Part shown: positions 47,201 to 55,356 of the stretch, in pieces
Position numbering within the stretch: the stretch's first letter is position 1
Layout of the letters: each line of letters begins with the position of its first letter
NCBI GenBank assembly: GCA_006503475.1
Contig: RSEH01000117.1
Coordinates: 62,001 to 126,000 of the forward strand
From: Stentor roeselii
Lineage: Eukaryota; Ciliophora; Heterotrichea; Heterotrichida; Stentoridae
Length of the DNA: 64,000 bases
Direction of reading: 5' to 3'
Program-made: the position numbers and the translations under genes
Notes under the pieces: generated by a model
Databases searched by the model: none
What the model saw: only the letters and a program-made list of their open reading frames with translations
Told to the model about the DNA's origin: nothing

Positions 47201-50200
47201 AGACGCTCCTTACGACTACTACATGTTCTGCGGAGATCTTCTAATCTCAGGCAGTAGGTCAACAGGAGGATACGGTCGTAGCCTGTCATTTTTTTGGACA
47301 TTCAACTCAAACCCTTACCTGGAAGTATTAACAAACAGTTCAGACCTCTCAAAAGCAGATCTTTTATATTCAAACAAGACTCTCTCCCCATCAAAAGTTC
47401 TAATTTTCCTGACAGTGACAAACTGGTTGGGTTTCAACGATTCCTCAAGCCAAACTCTCGAAATCCACTTAGGGTTCGGCATCCAGTTGACAATGGACAA
47501 AGATATCAAATGGAAGCTGACTACTCAGTACTCCAAGTCAATCTTCGTGTCTCCTGACAGTCTTTGCAAAATCTCTGATGACGTGACTTACACCTGGTCA
47601 CTTGAGAAGATGACTGGAAATGACTCGTACTTCGATGCGGATTTATTTTGGCCTTCACAAAAGACACCTTCAAAGTTATATATTCCAAAAGGGTCATTAG
47701 GTCCTGGCTGGTATTCTTTTAAACTAGAAGTGCATGATAATCAATATGATCTTGATGGGAAAACTTTTCTTAACTTTCTTGTTTTTTACTCGGATTTAGA
47801 AGTTAATTTCAACCCTTCTTATACCACTTTTAACAAACAAAGCGATTTGGTGTTGAATGGGGATGCGGCTCGAGACCCTGATAATATTTCTGAGAATTTT
47901 GAGTACTTTTGGACATGCTTTAATGGCTCTGACTGTAGTTACTTGCTTTCAAGTCAATTTGTGAAGGACCCGCTTGTTTCTAAGGAAAATTTGAATGATT
48001 TTTCGGAGTATTTGTTTAATTTGACTGTCAGTAAAGGAGAGAGAATAGGCTTCGGCGTTTTGACAGTTTTGGTTAATTCTTCAAGTAAAGTTTCAGCTTT
48101 TTTTGAAAAGCCGCCAGTTTTTGTCAACTTTCAAGAGAATTTCGTGTTGAGACCTCAACTTGATATTGAGTGCAACTGCTCGTTTCAGTGGGAAGTGGTA
48201 GAAGGGATTAAGTTTACGATTAATGACTCAACAAGTCTGCATCTTGGAATCGAGCCTTTTACTTTGATTGAAGGAGAGGTCTATCTTGCTCAACTTTTGG
48301 TTTTAGATGAGGCTCAGGGAATATCTGTTTTTAGAGAAAGGTTTCAGGCTGACTTGCCACCTAGAGGAGGGACTTTTGAATGTAGGGAATTTAGTGATGA
48401 TGGAGAAAGAGTTATTTATAAGTTACAGGCAACTGGCTGGAACGATCCCAAGGACAGTGGTTTGCCTCTTCAATATCAATTCGGTTTCTACCACGATGGA
48501 AGAGAAAAATTTTTCAATGTAAAAAACGAGTCATCAAGTTATTTCACAGCTCTTCCACCAATAACCCCTCTGACACTATTTGTAAGAGTTTACGACATCT
48601 ACGGCTGTTACTCAGAGAAGACTTTAAATACTACAGTAAAACTCTTTCCGATAACCTTTGACATCATTCTTGAGGACTTCGAGCGAGTCATAAGCCTGAC
48701 CTGGTCGGACCCAGACATTCTTCCAAGTTACATGACTTATTTTTCAGTGATATTAGAAGAGCAGTTAATCAACAGCACCCAAGTCGAGATTACTTTCAAC
48801 CATTCTCTTGATGCAATAGAAAAAATGATGTCCTCATTCCAAGACATCGACTTTTCTAAACTCGACATTTTACTGAACATGGCTTATCTTCTCGGAAGTT
48901 TTCCTCTAGACTCCGAAAACAAAACTTCGATTTACCCTCTGCTGAGTTCTTTCACTGAGCTGGTCTCTGAGTACTCCATCCTGATGTCATCCAAACGAGG
49001 CGAGTCCTACATTGAAATACTTCAAGTCTCATCAGATATTCAAGAGACACTAGTCAACAACGAGCCTTCAACTCTTCTTCAAATAAATGAAATCCTGAAA
49101 ACTCTTAGCCTTGCCAGCTCAACAACAATGGGGCAGTCTCAAAGTCTGTCATTCGGAAAGACCTCAATCCAGGTTTCTCTATCTTTAATCCGAGGAGACA
49201 CTTTAACGAGATCTTTTCATTTAAAAAGTTCATCATCAGTGTCGATTCCAGGAAGTTTAAACCTCGCTTTTAACTCAAGTGAAACGATTTTAATGATTTT
49301 TTTGGTTTACAACTCAGAAGCTGGTCTTTATGAAACAAGTGAAGAGTTCTCATCTGCTGTTGAATTCGCATTGGTCAAGGTGAAAGGTGAATTTGCAGAG
49401 TACATTGAGGTGGACCTGAAGCCTGAAGTGTTACTTTTAACGATTCCTGTGTGGAACTTAGACGATTCGCCCAAATGTGTCTTTTGGGATCTGGACTCAT
49501 GGTCGGATAAAGGATGTCGGCTTGTCGAGGTTGATGGAAACAGCAGTCTTTGCGGATGTAGTCACACTTCTCTTTATTCTGCTGGCTCCCATTTCATTCA
49601 GGATCAAAATGATCAGAATAAAGGACCTATCGTTATTTATATTTCTTGTGTTGTTGCTTTTTTGTGGCTTGTTCTTATTGCTTTCTTCTTGGTCAAGGAT
49701 AAAAAGGAAAGTGAAAGCAAAATCTTTGTTGAAAAAATTCTGGCTGGGTTACCCTTGGCTGGATTCAAAAAATCGCCGAGAGTTAGACCGAATGATGTCG
49801 CTGATCAACTTGGAAGATTTGAAAAAATTGAAGAAAAAAGGGACTCGAATTATGTTCCTGCAGCGCGGATTGGAATCGTTGGGGCTTATTTTGATGATAA
49901 AAGTAAAATTGATGAAAAAGAACTGGAAAAAATTAAGGGGAGTGAGTTGTACTCTGAAGTGAAAAGCGGAGTTTATGAAAAAGCCGAAATCTTACCCTTC
50001 GCTAAAACTCTACCATTAGAGGAGCTGAAAGTTCAAAGTTCCCCTGAAAAAACCTTAAAACCAGTGATTCAGTCAGAGTCCGTCTCAATCCTGCCATCTC
50101 AAAACTTCGAAGAAATGCGAAAGAAAAATTCAAAGCGAATGACAGCTCTTCAAAGATTCGAAGACTACGAAAAAGACTCAATTCCAAAACCAGAGCCAAT

Positions 50201-51407
50201 AGAAGAGCTCAACTTAGACATTAAAAATCAAAAGCACATCCAAATCAACGAAAACAAAGGAGGAATCCCAAGACCACTAACTCTTCCTCCATCAAACCTA
50301 AGCCCAAAACATTTCCCAAAGCTTCCAGGATTAATCCCGATCGAAATCGACCCAGACGTCGATTCAAAGCCAGAAAAATCATCAAATTTCTCAAAGCCAA
50401 ATCCGCAAGGTCCTCAAAAACCCGAAATGCCCGAATTTGAAAGAAAATCATTTAACTACGAAGCAGCCCCGACAAGAACAAGTTCAAAAAACGCTTCATT
50501 TAAAAAGCCGCAATTTTCTCCAATCGAGATAAATCCAAATGAAGATGAAGGAATCGAGTTAGAAGATGAAGAAAGGCCGAAGTCAAAAAATGAACCGGTT
50601 TACGTCTCGAAAAAATTTGATTATGTCGTCGCTGAGGACATTGAAGAAAAACATGACTCTGGAGAAAAAGCTGCTGGGGAACCGCGACAACTTCTGCAGG
50701 TTGAAAATAAAGGACCTGAAGAGGAAAAATTTGAAAATACTGAACTTTTCACAGCGCCGAACAGTCCTCGAGGTGCGAATCAGTTCAGAAGGAAGAAGCA
50801 TGAGGACCAGGAAATTCCGAATATGCTTCAGATGGAAGAGAGGAATTATTCACCTTGGGTCGCTGATTACTTTTTTTCTGCTGTTCTTTATTATCATGAA
50901 GTTTTTTCTCGCGTTGCAAGGTGCACCCAGGGTGTTGCTTCATTTTTAATACAGGTGTTGTTTATAGGCTTAGTTCTCTCAGGAATGGGAGACCAGTACG
51001 CGGAAGATAAAGGCAGAAGGTTCGATGTGAAAGTTGCAAATTTAGAATTTCAAGATGTTGCTGTTGGTTTTTCCATGGTTATTTTATGCAACTTTTTTAC
51101 AAGTTTGTTACTTGTTTTCATTTTTAGAAAGGTGTTGATTAGTCCTTACACGTTTGACTCAGAGAGAAATGAATTTATCAAGAAAAATAAGAAAATTGAA
51201 ATGGTTGGGCTGATGGTGTTTTCTTTGATGATCCTTGGAAGTGTTATTGGGACTGGAATTCTAGAAATGATGATGGTTCGAGACCAGTCAGTCCTCTGGG
51301 CGATTATTCTCTTTATCGCTTTTGTGATTGACTTTTTCCTTATCCAGATCCTAAAAATCGCAGTCTATCATTACCTCACCCCAGGCCTCATCCTGCCTTC
51401 TAAGTAG
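41283..51407 (+). CDS. polycystin-1-like giant receptor with five LamG-like/Cys-rich modules, GPS motif and five membrane helices
   Basis: This 3374-aa protein is encoded without an intron. It has a signal peptide (about 1-17) and then five tandem modules. Each module pairs a laminin-G-like lectin fold (about 135-295, 490-660, 860-1015, 1205-1375, 1575-1740), introduced by Y-x-DPIPxxxRGxYF(N/D)G, with a furin-like Cys-rich region. A beta-rich PKD/REJ-type region follows (about 1850-2450, with LNGDAARDPD at about 2188). A GPS motif lies at 2732-2770 (CVFWDLDSW...CGCSHTSLYSAG). A first membrane helix spans about 2782-2804. A 400-residue charged, Pro-rich cytosolic loop precedes four more helices (about 3215-3236, 3258-3286, 3308-3333, 3337-3362), after which it ends. 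It resembles the front part of polycystin-1 without a visible PLAT domain or channel-like half. Adhesion or environmental sensing is inferred. Confidence 0.85.
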   Translation: MLSLICLAHLVHYSSGSCDWGYYPNSQGSCDKCDKACGDCTASGAHSCGQCHGDYSKIQGICMDDCPLGFSSNLNICEDKTLNKICFNLNFETFKNAIEETVQVEKTIISFFAGSSDDFYPEYDSYDPHPIEKRGFYFDGSAYFKGTDYRVTFGPVFTLALWVKPLSKDGYFFAKQNQSSIAIALKLSEWKPIFQFNLTTLNTFSSSTTITQNSWSFLMVKMTLDDYKAKVSITVNSNTVTSSVFSTFFTDLFSDFTLTFGAQYSSSQYSEFYNGFIWMFRFANQDLPSSTFVQSSGCSGCSLCPVDNSNACLSDCDFDQYLNNSSCFDCTEDCKTFGCVRGDLKCNLCKDQKCYECESFESICTSCISNAFFNNSTKLCQCNYNYIWDETVEVCRSCGMNCKTCDGGGYLGCSECFDDFFMHWGLCLSTCPTGYEKSGSQCVLKDSKRILDMKFNKIEGVVYDSNNSIPAVTGTSSVFYPDYETDDPIAAYRRGYYFNGTSLMNFAPYLNYTSPFLMFSPACYIGIWVKPEEGNGILLSSVNSTYSPLVVLFLNNSYPSISLYLVKASLNYEKVSTYNCQKSLTLNSWSYLVLKITLDKNERTFITCYINTVSSTSESIGQGHLSDTRRDNKMIAGTKQTSSSTYDSSYFKGFIYQIIVDVDLDNPNSGYSTSCESGCSACPVDKTCLSPCKINQYPSGTDLMSCSSCHQNCQKKGCINSNDTCNICADETCKVCNSYLNDSCLSYFCNETQYKKKGMTECKNCDSSCATCDGDGPMNCTSCSSNYFLLNGGCHSFCPTGYSSSNNKCTLKQYLIFQLNLLEIRAMVPEKIYDFSVIAGSDMMFYPDFDKNDPIPVIRRGHYFNGSSYLDLPPNSNSSEFPTLGNQFTFSIWFKSESDGILFSKQDSNFNTYIQIKILQNNKVKVEVKLDSLTSMTSSSSISSNWTYLTLTISYEYDSKTRSSLSLNNNPEFHTLGSGKYNDDQSTSCHLTIGAERSSSSFLNNWKGFLYSFNIFSLSKDPKEFSSSCNSETFSCSICPEDTNECLDTCPSTAWWNDSKCQDCQKCSYESCRRNDRSCNLCLDVQCEICHTFWSGSCDQCKENAELVDGECTCKDGFFWNNFEEKCLTCSGLVVEGNCAQACPTGFSVNGKKCEGKGELVFEVRLDKKISDRVVDSVRGIEIDAGFTSEFYPYYDFNDPYAGKDRGYYFNGVSSYMAFIDQSENSKELIFSPSFTVAFWVNPSTGGVIFSKRSSGAIWLQLDLTSDLNLTLTLKLSQYSTLKSSSSSNPLLKSTWNHMGFSLKSEDDTSTTLNFFINKLKSSKTSLGLTGFIDIFSSYTFTIGAAINSSYILTDFYTGYLHSFKVWNYEFDLLQEVKTSCSGCSFCPKDGVCLPSCSLHKFLSSTCKDCRGACTKGCVRAEDCNLCHDRLCEFCDDYSSTGCSKCVDGADFDSGICKCLNGTEKARTNGNLYCQSECSSNCLECFSLQNGDCSLCREGFFLDDGLCVFNCPSGKNIDGKKCVDKGKTKVVHFVFNKTINDPPDLIKGLKAFMGSTEKYLKEYDENDPIPVYKRGVFFDGNAKYVQLPKNPAETTEVFLGNLHSIKIWMRGQSKSSTGCICSKESDIQYFSLTLDSSLKPTVLYNVKNIYDNTIFSTFSSAGKTLSNDVWHELVIHFTRSGRSSTSKIFIDGEGFSSSYVLRSYFDEPSGMNFKLGYSALKGFSFKGFIYEFIIFNYLVTPTDPEDYNCYCELCTQEGDCLNNCQFDELILNKNCESCLDQCPFSCLDNEDCSLNPDPLCENYSGFEGKDCFECVKLAEITENGCKCGKFTVPSKYSCTCISQYEELQNKCVPCFYHLQRTDIDAYFSEDYMGIEFDMKVSVQSSSSSSCFELFEEESLNKLGKGATCQWKEGMKKLKVLLGDQATVVNGTEITFQINTLLTNIQQCGSNRGPISKSLYYKFPLPKIIPESLIDAPYDYYMFCGDLLISGSRSTGGYGRSLSFFWTFNSNPYLEVLTNSSDLSKADLLYSNKTLSPSKVLIFLTVTNWLGFNDSSSQTLEIHLGFGIQLTMDKDIKWKLTTQYSKSIFVSPDSLCKISDDVTYTWSLEKMTGNDSYFDADLFWPSQKTPSKLYIPKGSLGPGWYSFKLEVHDNQYDLDGKTFLNFLVFYSDLEVNFNPSYTTFNKQSDLVLNGDAARDPDNISENFEYFWTCFNGSDCSYLLSSQFVKDPLVSKENLNDFSEYLFNLTVSKGERIGFGVLTVLVNSSSKVSAFFEKPPVFVNFQENFVLRPQLDIECNCSFQWEVVEGIKFTINDSTSLHLGIEPFTLIEGEVYLAQLLVLDEAQGISVFRERFQADLPPRGGTFECREFSDDGERVIYKLQATGWNDPKDSGLPLQYQFGFYHDGREKFFNVKNESSSYFTALPPITPLTLFVRVYDIYGCYSEKTLNTTVKLFPITFDIILEDFERVISLTWSDPDILPSYMTYFSVILEEQLINSTQVEITFNHSLDAIEKMMSSFQDIDFSKLDILLNMAYLLGSFPLDSENKTSIYPLLSSFTELVSEYSILMSSKRGESYIEILQVSSDIQETLVNNEPSTLLQINEILKTLSLASSTTMGQSQSLSFGKTSIQVSLSLIRGDTLTRSFHLKSSSSVSIPGSLNLAFNSSETILMIFLVYNSEAGLYETSEEFSSAVEFALVKVKGEFAEYIEVDLKPEVLLLTIPVWNLDDSPKCVFWDLDSWSDKGCRLVEVDGNSSLCGCSHTSLYSAGSHFIQDQNDQNKGPIVIYISCVVAFLWLVLIAFFLVKDKKESESKIFVEKILAGLPLAGFKKSPRVRPNDVADQLGRFEKIEEKRDSNYVPAARIGIVGAYFDDKSKIDEKELEKIKGSELYSEVKSGVYEKAEILPFAKTLPLEELKVQSSPEKTLKPVIQSESVSILPSQNFEEMRKKNSKRMTALQRFEDYEKDSIPKPEPIEELNLDIKNQKHIQINENKGGIPRPLTLPPSNLSPKHFPKLPGLIPIEIDPDVDSKPEKSSNFSKPNPQGPQKPEMPEFERKSFNYEAAPTRTSSKNASFKKPQFSPIEINPNEDEGIELEDEERPKSKNEPVYVSKKFDYVVAEDIEEKHDSGEKAAGEPRQLLQVENKGPEEEKFENTELFTAPNSPRGANQFRRKKHEDQEIPNMLQMEERNYSPWVADYFFSAVLYYHEVFSRVARCTQGVASFLIQVLFIGLVLSGMGDQYAEDKGRRFDVKVANLEFQDVAVGFSMVILCNFFTSLLLVFIFRKVLISPYTFDSERNEFIKKNKKIEMVGLMVFSLMILGSVIGTGILEMMMVRDQSVLWAIILFIAFVIDFFLIQILKIAVYHYLTPGLILPSK

Positions 51408-51433
51408 TAATCATTTTTCATAAATTATATAAA

Positions 51434-51862
51434 ATGATGGCTTTACTTCAGAGGTCCTTCACAAGAAAAGTTTTAATGATACCTCCTTGGAGCCAAAAAA
51501 TGTACAGAGACCCTTTCGACTACCCACTTCGTAGTCTTGAAGAAGTCAAAGCGGAATTTGAAAGGTTCCCTATTGATAAATCAGCAAGAATCGAAATAGT
51601 TCAATTCAAAGATCGATTAAAAAATGATCCAAAGTATGTTGACCCTCCTAATGTGGTGGTTAAAATGTGGATTGATATGAATGGGTGGAACTTGACTCCT
51701 TTGCAGAAGGAGAGACTTGCTTTTTTACTCGGTCCGAGATATAAACAAGGAGAATCTGAGTTCAAGATTGTATCAAGACAATATCCTGAAAGGCAACAAA
51801 ATATTCAGAAATGTCTTGATATCGCTTATGAGTTGTTAATGGAATGTAAGAGAGCTCCTTAA
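51434..51862 (+). CDS. MRPS35: mitochondrial ribosomal protein mS35
   Basis: This 142-aa protein contains the core of the mS35 (MRP-S28/S35) domain. VVVKMWIDMNGWNLTPLQKE, followed by LLGPRYKQGESEFKIVSRQYPERQQN, tracks the animal pattern V-x-L-x-V-x-L-x2-L-x-L...KLIxLxGPRY...LxIxxxRxPTRxQN. The N-terminus (MMALLQRSFTRKVLM) is an amphipathic basic sequence fitting a mitochondrial targeting signal. mS35 is a eukaryote-specific part of the small mitoribosomal subunit head. The protein is much shorter than animal mS35 but complete around the domain. The start is 26 bp after the giant receptor's stop, so its leader is very short. Confidence 0.8.
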   Translation: MMALLQRSFTRKVLMIPPWSQKMYRDPFDYPLRSLEEVKAEFERFPIDKSARIEIVQFKDRLKNDPKYVDPPNVVVKMWIDMNGWNLTPLQKERLAFLLGPRYKQGESEFKIVSRQYPERQQNIQKCLDIAYELLMECKRAP

Positions 51863-52533
51863 AGTAGATAGTAATTTCTTTCTCAGACTACAAGAGTTTA
51901 TTCGATACTTTTAGTAACAATTAAATAAAGCAAGATGCGAATTTTTTAAATAAGTACTCAGGAAATAAAATACATTATGAAAATAAACTTTAATCGTTAA
52001 TGATGATTCATGATTCAATCTAATGAATCTAAGATTAAGATATTCTATGAGAAAAAATAATAATAAATATTTCGATAATTATTTTGTTTCTCAGAATTCA
52101 ATTCTGGCCATATATAGATGAAAAAACTCCGAACTCTAAATAATACTCATAATCAATATATTTGCTTATTTATAAATAATCTTGGTTTGTCTTTCGATTC
52201 ATTCGAGTTTATTATCAGATTAAACTCGAGCCCTGAATGAATATTTCTAACTCTTGACACAAATACAATAGATTCATTTCAAAACGATTCTTAAATTGCA
52301 AGATATTTAAATTTTCAACATCCTTGAAAAATCATAAACTGTTTAGATCTTGAGTTATTTGATTAAAACTGAAATATTGATATTTAGGCTGTAATTATCA
52401 ATCAAACAACGCCAAAATATAATTTTGTTAATGGGAAACATTTACGCAAATAATGTATTATTCTATTTAGCTCTGCTGTAAAGGAAGCTTTCTCAGTCAA
52501 TTTGAACTTGAAATTAAGGATGGAAATTTTGAC
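51863..52533. other. 671-bp AT-rich intergenic region
   Basis: No gene is seen. The region is A/T-rich on both strands with no recognised RNA gene. The right end is the promoter side of the FHA gene. Confidence 0.45.
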
Positions 52534-53397
52534 ATGAATTCTTTAGAAGAAGACTCAAGTGCTCAGCACATGAATTTCGAGATTTCTAACATTAAAGAAA
52601 TCACACCAATCTCTAAAATATTCGAAACTTCTTATAAAGACCAGAGTTTTGACAGGTCACGTTTACAGAAACTTGAGAAAGCAATTTATTACGCAAAAGT
52701 CCTGAGCATTACAATCCAAAACACAGACATCTTCCACAAAAAAATTATTATAAACGCGCTCGGCTGCGAAACATCTCTTCGAGGCATAAAAGACGGTCAG
52801 ACCTTTTTCGGTTCAAAGAAAAAGGACTCAAAAGGAGGAACAACAATAAACGACATAGTTCTTCCATTAGTAACACCCGAGCTCGCCGAAAGTTACAGAG
52901 GAAAGCATTTCATGATTTCCTACGACCTAAGCCGAGACTCCTACTTCATAAAAGACCTTCGACTTGGTTTCGGAACATACTACCGACTGACCTCCTCAAT
53001 CGACTTAAAAAACAACACCTTGATCCTTATCGGCGAAACTTATATCTTGACATCCTTCCTTCAAACCTACAAAGAATCCTCTAAAATCAAACTAAAAATT
53101 TACGGCAAAGGCATCGGCGACGTTTTTTTCTTCAGTGCTTCAGACTGTTCAGAAAATTGCATCACAATCGGCAGACAAGAAAATTGTGATGTGAGGCTTC
53201 AAGGTAGTCTTGTTTCAAAAGTACATTGCACTATTTTTTATACTCCGGAAAAAGGCTGGGTGTTATATGACGGAGACATCGCTAGTAACCAGTTGAGTAG
53301 AAATGGCACTTGGATTTACATAAGTGATAATATAGAAATATTTGACTCCATGGTGTTTAAATCAGGGAGAGTGCTTTTTAGGGTTGATATTTTGTAG
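52534..53397 (+). CDS. FHA-domain protein
   Basis: The protein has 287 aa. The C-terminal forkhead-associated domain (about 205-285) is clear. It has ITIGRQENCDVRL, then SKVHCTIFYTPEKGWVLYDG, then SRNGTWIYI. These supply the Gly-Arg, Ser...His and N-G-T residues that bind phosphothreonine. An upstream segment (about 125-170; KHFMISYDLSRDSYFIKDL, GTYYRL) looks like a second, less complete FHA-type unit, as in many ciliate FHA proteins. Such domains recruit proteins to phosphorylated partners. No catalytic domain is attached. The gene ends 19 bp before the leukotriene A4 hydrolase gene, with only AT-rich sequence between. Confidence 0.82.
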   Translation: MNSLEEDSSAQHMNFEISNIKEITPISKIFETSYKDQSFDRSRLQKLEKAIYYAKVLSITIQNTDIFHKKIIINALGCETSLRGIKDGQTFFGSKKKDSKGGTTINDIVLPLVTPELAESYRGKHFMISYDLSRDSYFIKDLRLGFGTYYRLTSSIDLKNNTLILIGETYILTSFLQTYKESSKIKLKIYGKGIGDVFFFSASDCSENCITIGRQENCDVRLQGSLVSKVHCTIFYTPEKGWVLYDGDIASNQLSRNGTWIYISDNIEIFDSMVFKSGRVLFRVDIL

Positions 53398-53416
53398 TGA
53401 TTAGGTATTAATATAA

Positions 53417-55147
53417 ATGGATCCTTGCTCGCTTTGTAATGCTGATCAAGTTAAGATTACGCATGTGGACTTGCACCTTACTTGTGATATGAGAAGCTCG
53501 GTTTTGTTTGGAAGGGCTGTTTATAGATATGAGCCGAAAAATGCGGATAGGATGGTTTTGGATACGAATCATTTGAAAATTTTACAGTGCTCGAATTCGT
53601 TTAAGGTGCTTGATACTCATCCGGTTTATGGAACAGGGTTAGAAGTTCAACTACCTGGCACCGGAGAGAGCTTTTCTTTAGATTTCCAAACTACTGAATC
53701 TGCCACAGCGGTTCAGTATCTTAGCCCGAGCCAGACGAATTCTAAATCTCATAGTTATATATATACTCAATGTCAAGCAATCCACTGTCGGAGTCTTTTC
53801 CCTTGTCAGGACACTCCGATGGTGAAATTTACGATATCATATCAATTGACAGTCCCACTTAATTACAATGCAGTAGCAGCAGGAATTTATCAAGGCAGAC
53901 AAGAGTCAATTCCAGGGTACCAGACATTTACTTATCTCCAGGCAATCCCAATACCTTCATATCTTGTCGCATTTGCAAGCGGTAACATCAGTTCATACAC
54001 CCTACCAAACCCAAAATTCACATTCTACGCGGAGCCTGAAATATTACCTTTAGCAATAACAGAATTCTCGGACATCGGGCAGTTACTATCAGCAGCCGAA
54101 GAAATAATGACTCCTTATTTCTGGGGAAAGCTTGACTTGCTGATCCTTCCAGGTTCCTTCCCCTTTGGAGGAATGGAAAACCCGAACCTAATCTACGTGA
54201 CTCCAAGTATTATCTCAGGCGACAAGTCACTAATCAACGTGATTGCCCACGAAATCGCTCATTCATGGACAGGCAACGCAGTGACTAACTCAACATGGGC
54301 GCATTTCTGGCTCAACGAGGGGTTCACCGTTTATTTCGAAAGGAAAATAATAGCAAAAGTCTTCGGAAAGCAGCAAGCTGACATGGAACAATTGAATGGT
54401 TTAACAGTGCTGCAAAAGACTGTGAACTTATATGGAAATGACCACAATTTCACTAGACTCAACCTTGATATCGACTCGATTGACCCGGATGATGCATTTT
54501 CCGCGATTCCCTATGAAAAAGGCTGTTGTTTTTTACTTTACTTGGAAAACCTTGTCGGAGAAAGTCACTTTTTAGAGTTTTTAAGAGAGTATGTCTCGAA
54601 TTTTCAAGGAAAAAATTGTGATAGTCAGGGTTTTAAGACTTTCTTTTTGGAGAAGTTTACTGTTGATATTGATTGGAATGAGTGGCTTCGAGGAACTGGA
54701 ATGCCTCCTTGGCTACCCAATATTGAATGTCCTTTACTTCAACAGGTTCGTGATTTCAGTGAAAACTTCAGAAGTTCAGCGAAACCTCAAGGGTGGTGCA
54801 CTGAACAGTTTGTTGCACTTTTGGAAGAGTTTAACAAGAAACCTTGTGAGGAATATGTTCAGGTCGCTGAAGGACTTGGAATTCATTTGACGAAAAACTC
54901 TGAAATCAGGGTGTTGTGGCTTATACTTGTTGCTAAGACTAGAACTGAAAGGTATTACTCGGATATCAGTCAGTTTTTAGCGGAGATTGGAAGATTGAAG
55001 TTTACCAGGCCATTGTTTAGAGCACTGGTCGAGTCGGATTTAAAAAACCTTGCTCTTCAGATATTTGGGAAAAATAAGGATTTCTATCATTCTACATTGG
55101 TTGGACTTTTGCATAAAGAATTTGGATTTGGTAGTTTAGGTAATTAA
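53417..55147 (+). CDS. LTA4H: leukotriene A4 hydrolase-type M1 aminopeptidase
   Basis: The protein has 576 aa. The zinc site HEIAH (278-282) with Glu301 follows the HExxH-x18-E spacing of M1 metallopeptidases. PFGGMENPNL is the LTA4H form of the GxMEN substrate motif. Tyr366 (PYEKG) matches the transition-state Tyr. The N-terminal beta-domain is complete, and a shorter helical C-terminal domain (about 440-576) is present. LTA4H-type proteins are soluble aminopeptidases that remove N-terminal residues. The epoxide hydrolase activity that makes leukotriene B4 is vertebrate-type and not implied here. A yeast-like aminopeptidase role is more likely. The length is slightly below the usual 610 aa. 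Confidence 0.93.
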   Translation: MDPCSLCNADQVKITHVDLHLTCDMRSSVLFGRAVYRYEPKNADRMVLDTNHLKILQCSNSFKVLDTHPVYGTGLEVQLPGTGESFSLDFQTTESATAVQYLSPSQTNSKSHSYIYTQCQAIHCRSLFPCQDTPMVKFTISYQLTVPLNYNAVAAGIYQGRQESIPGYQTFTYLQAIPIPSYLVAFASGNISSYTLPNPKFTFYAEPEILPLAITEFSDIGQLLSAAEEIMTPYFWGKLDLLILPGSFPFGGMENPNLIYVTPSIISGDKSLINVIAHEIAHSWTGNAVTNSTWAHFWLNEGFTVYFERKIIAKVFGKQQADMEQLNGLTVLQKTVNLYGNDHNFTRLNLDIDSIDPDDAFSAIPYEKGCCFLLYLENLVGESHFLEFLREYVSNFQGKNCDSQGFKTFFLEKFTVDIDWNEWLRGTGMPPWLPNIECPLLQQVRDFSENFRSSAKPQGWCTEQFVALLEEFNKKPCEEYVQVAEGLGIHLTKNSEIRVLWLILVAKTRTERYYSDISQFLAEIGRLKFTRPLFRALVESDLKNLALQIFGKNKDFYHSTLVGLLHKEFGFGSLGN

Positions 55148-55356
55148 AAAATTGATCAATAGCAGTTTTTTAAAGAATAGGATATTTTTCTGATATTTTT
55201 TCTTCAGAATCCAATTTCTAACATTTACTGAAATCACATCAAAACAATACCTCACAACTTCCTTCTCAACTAATTCCACTAAAATAGGTATAAACTTAAC
55301 CATCACCCAACCTTCCAAACCCTAACAACTCAAATCTCCTCAAAAATAGTATATAG

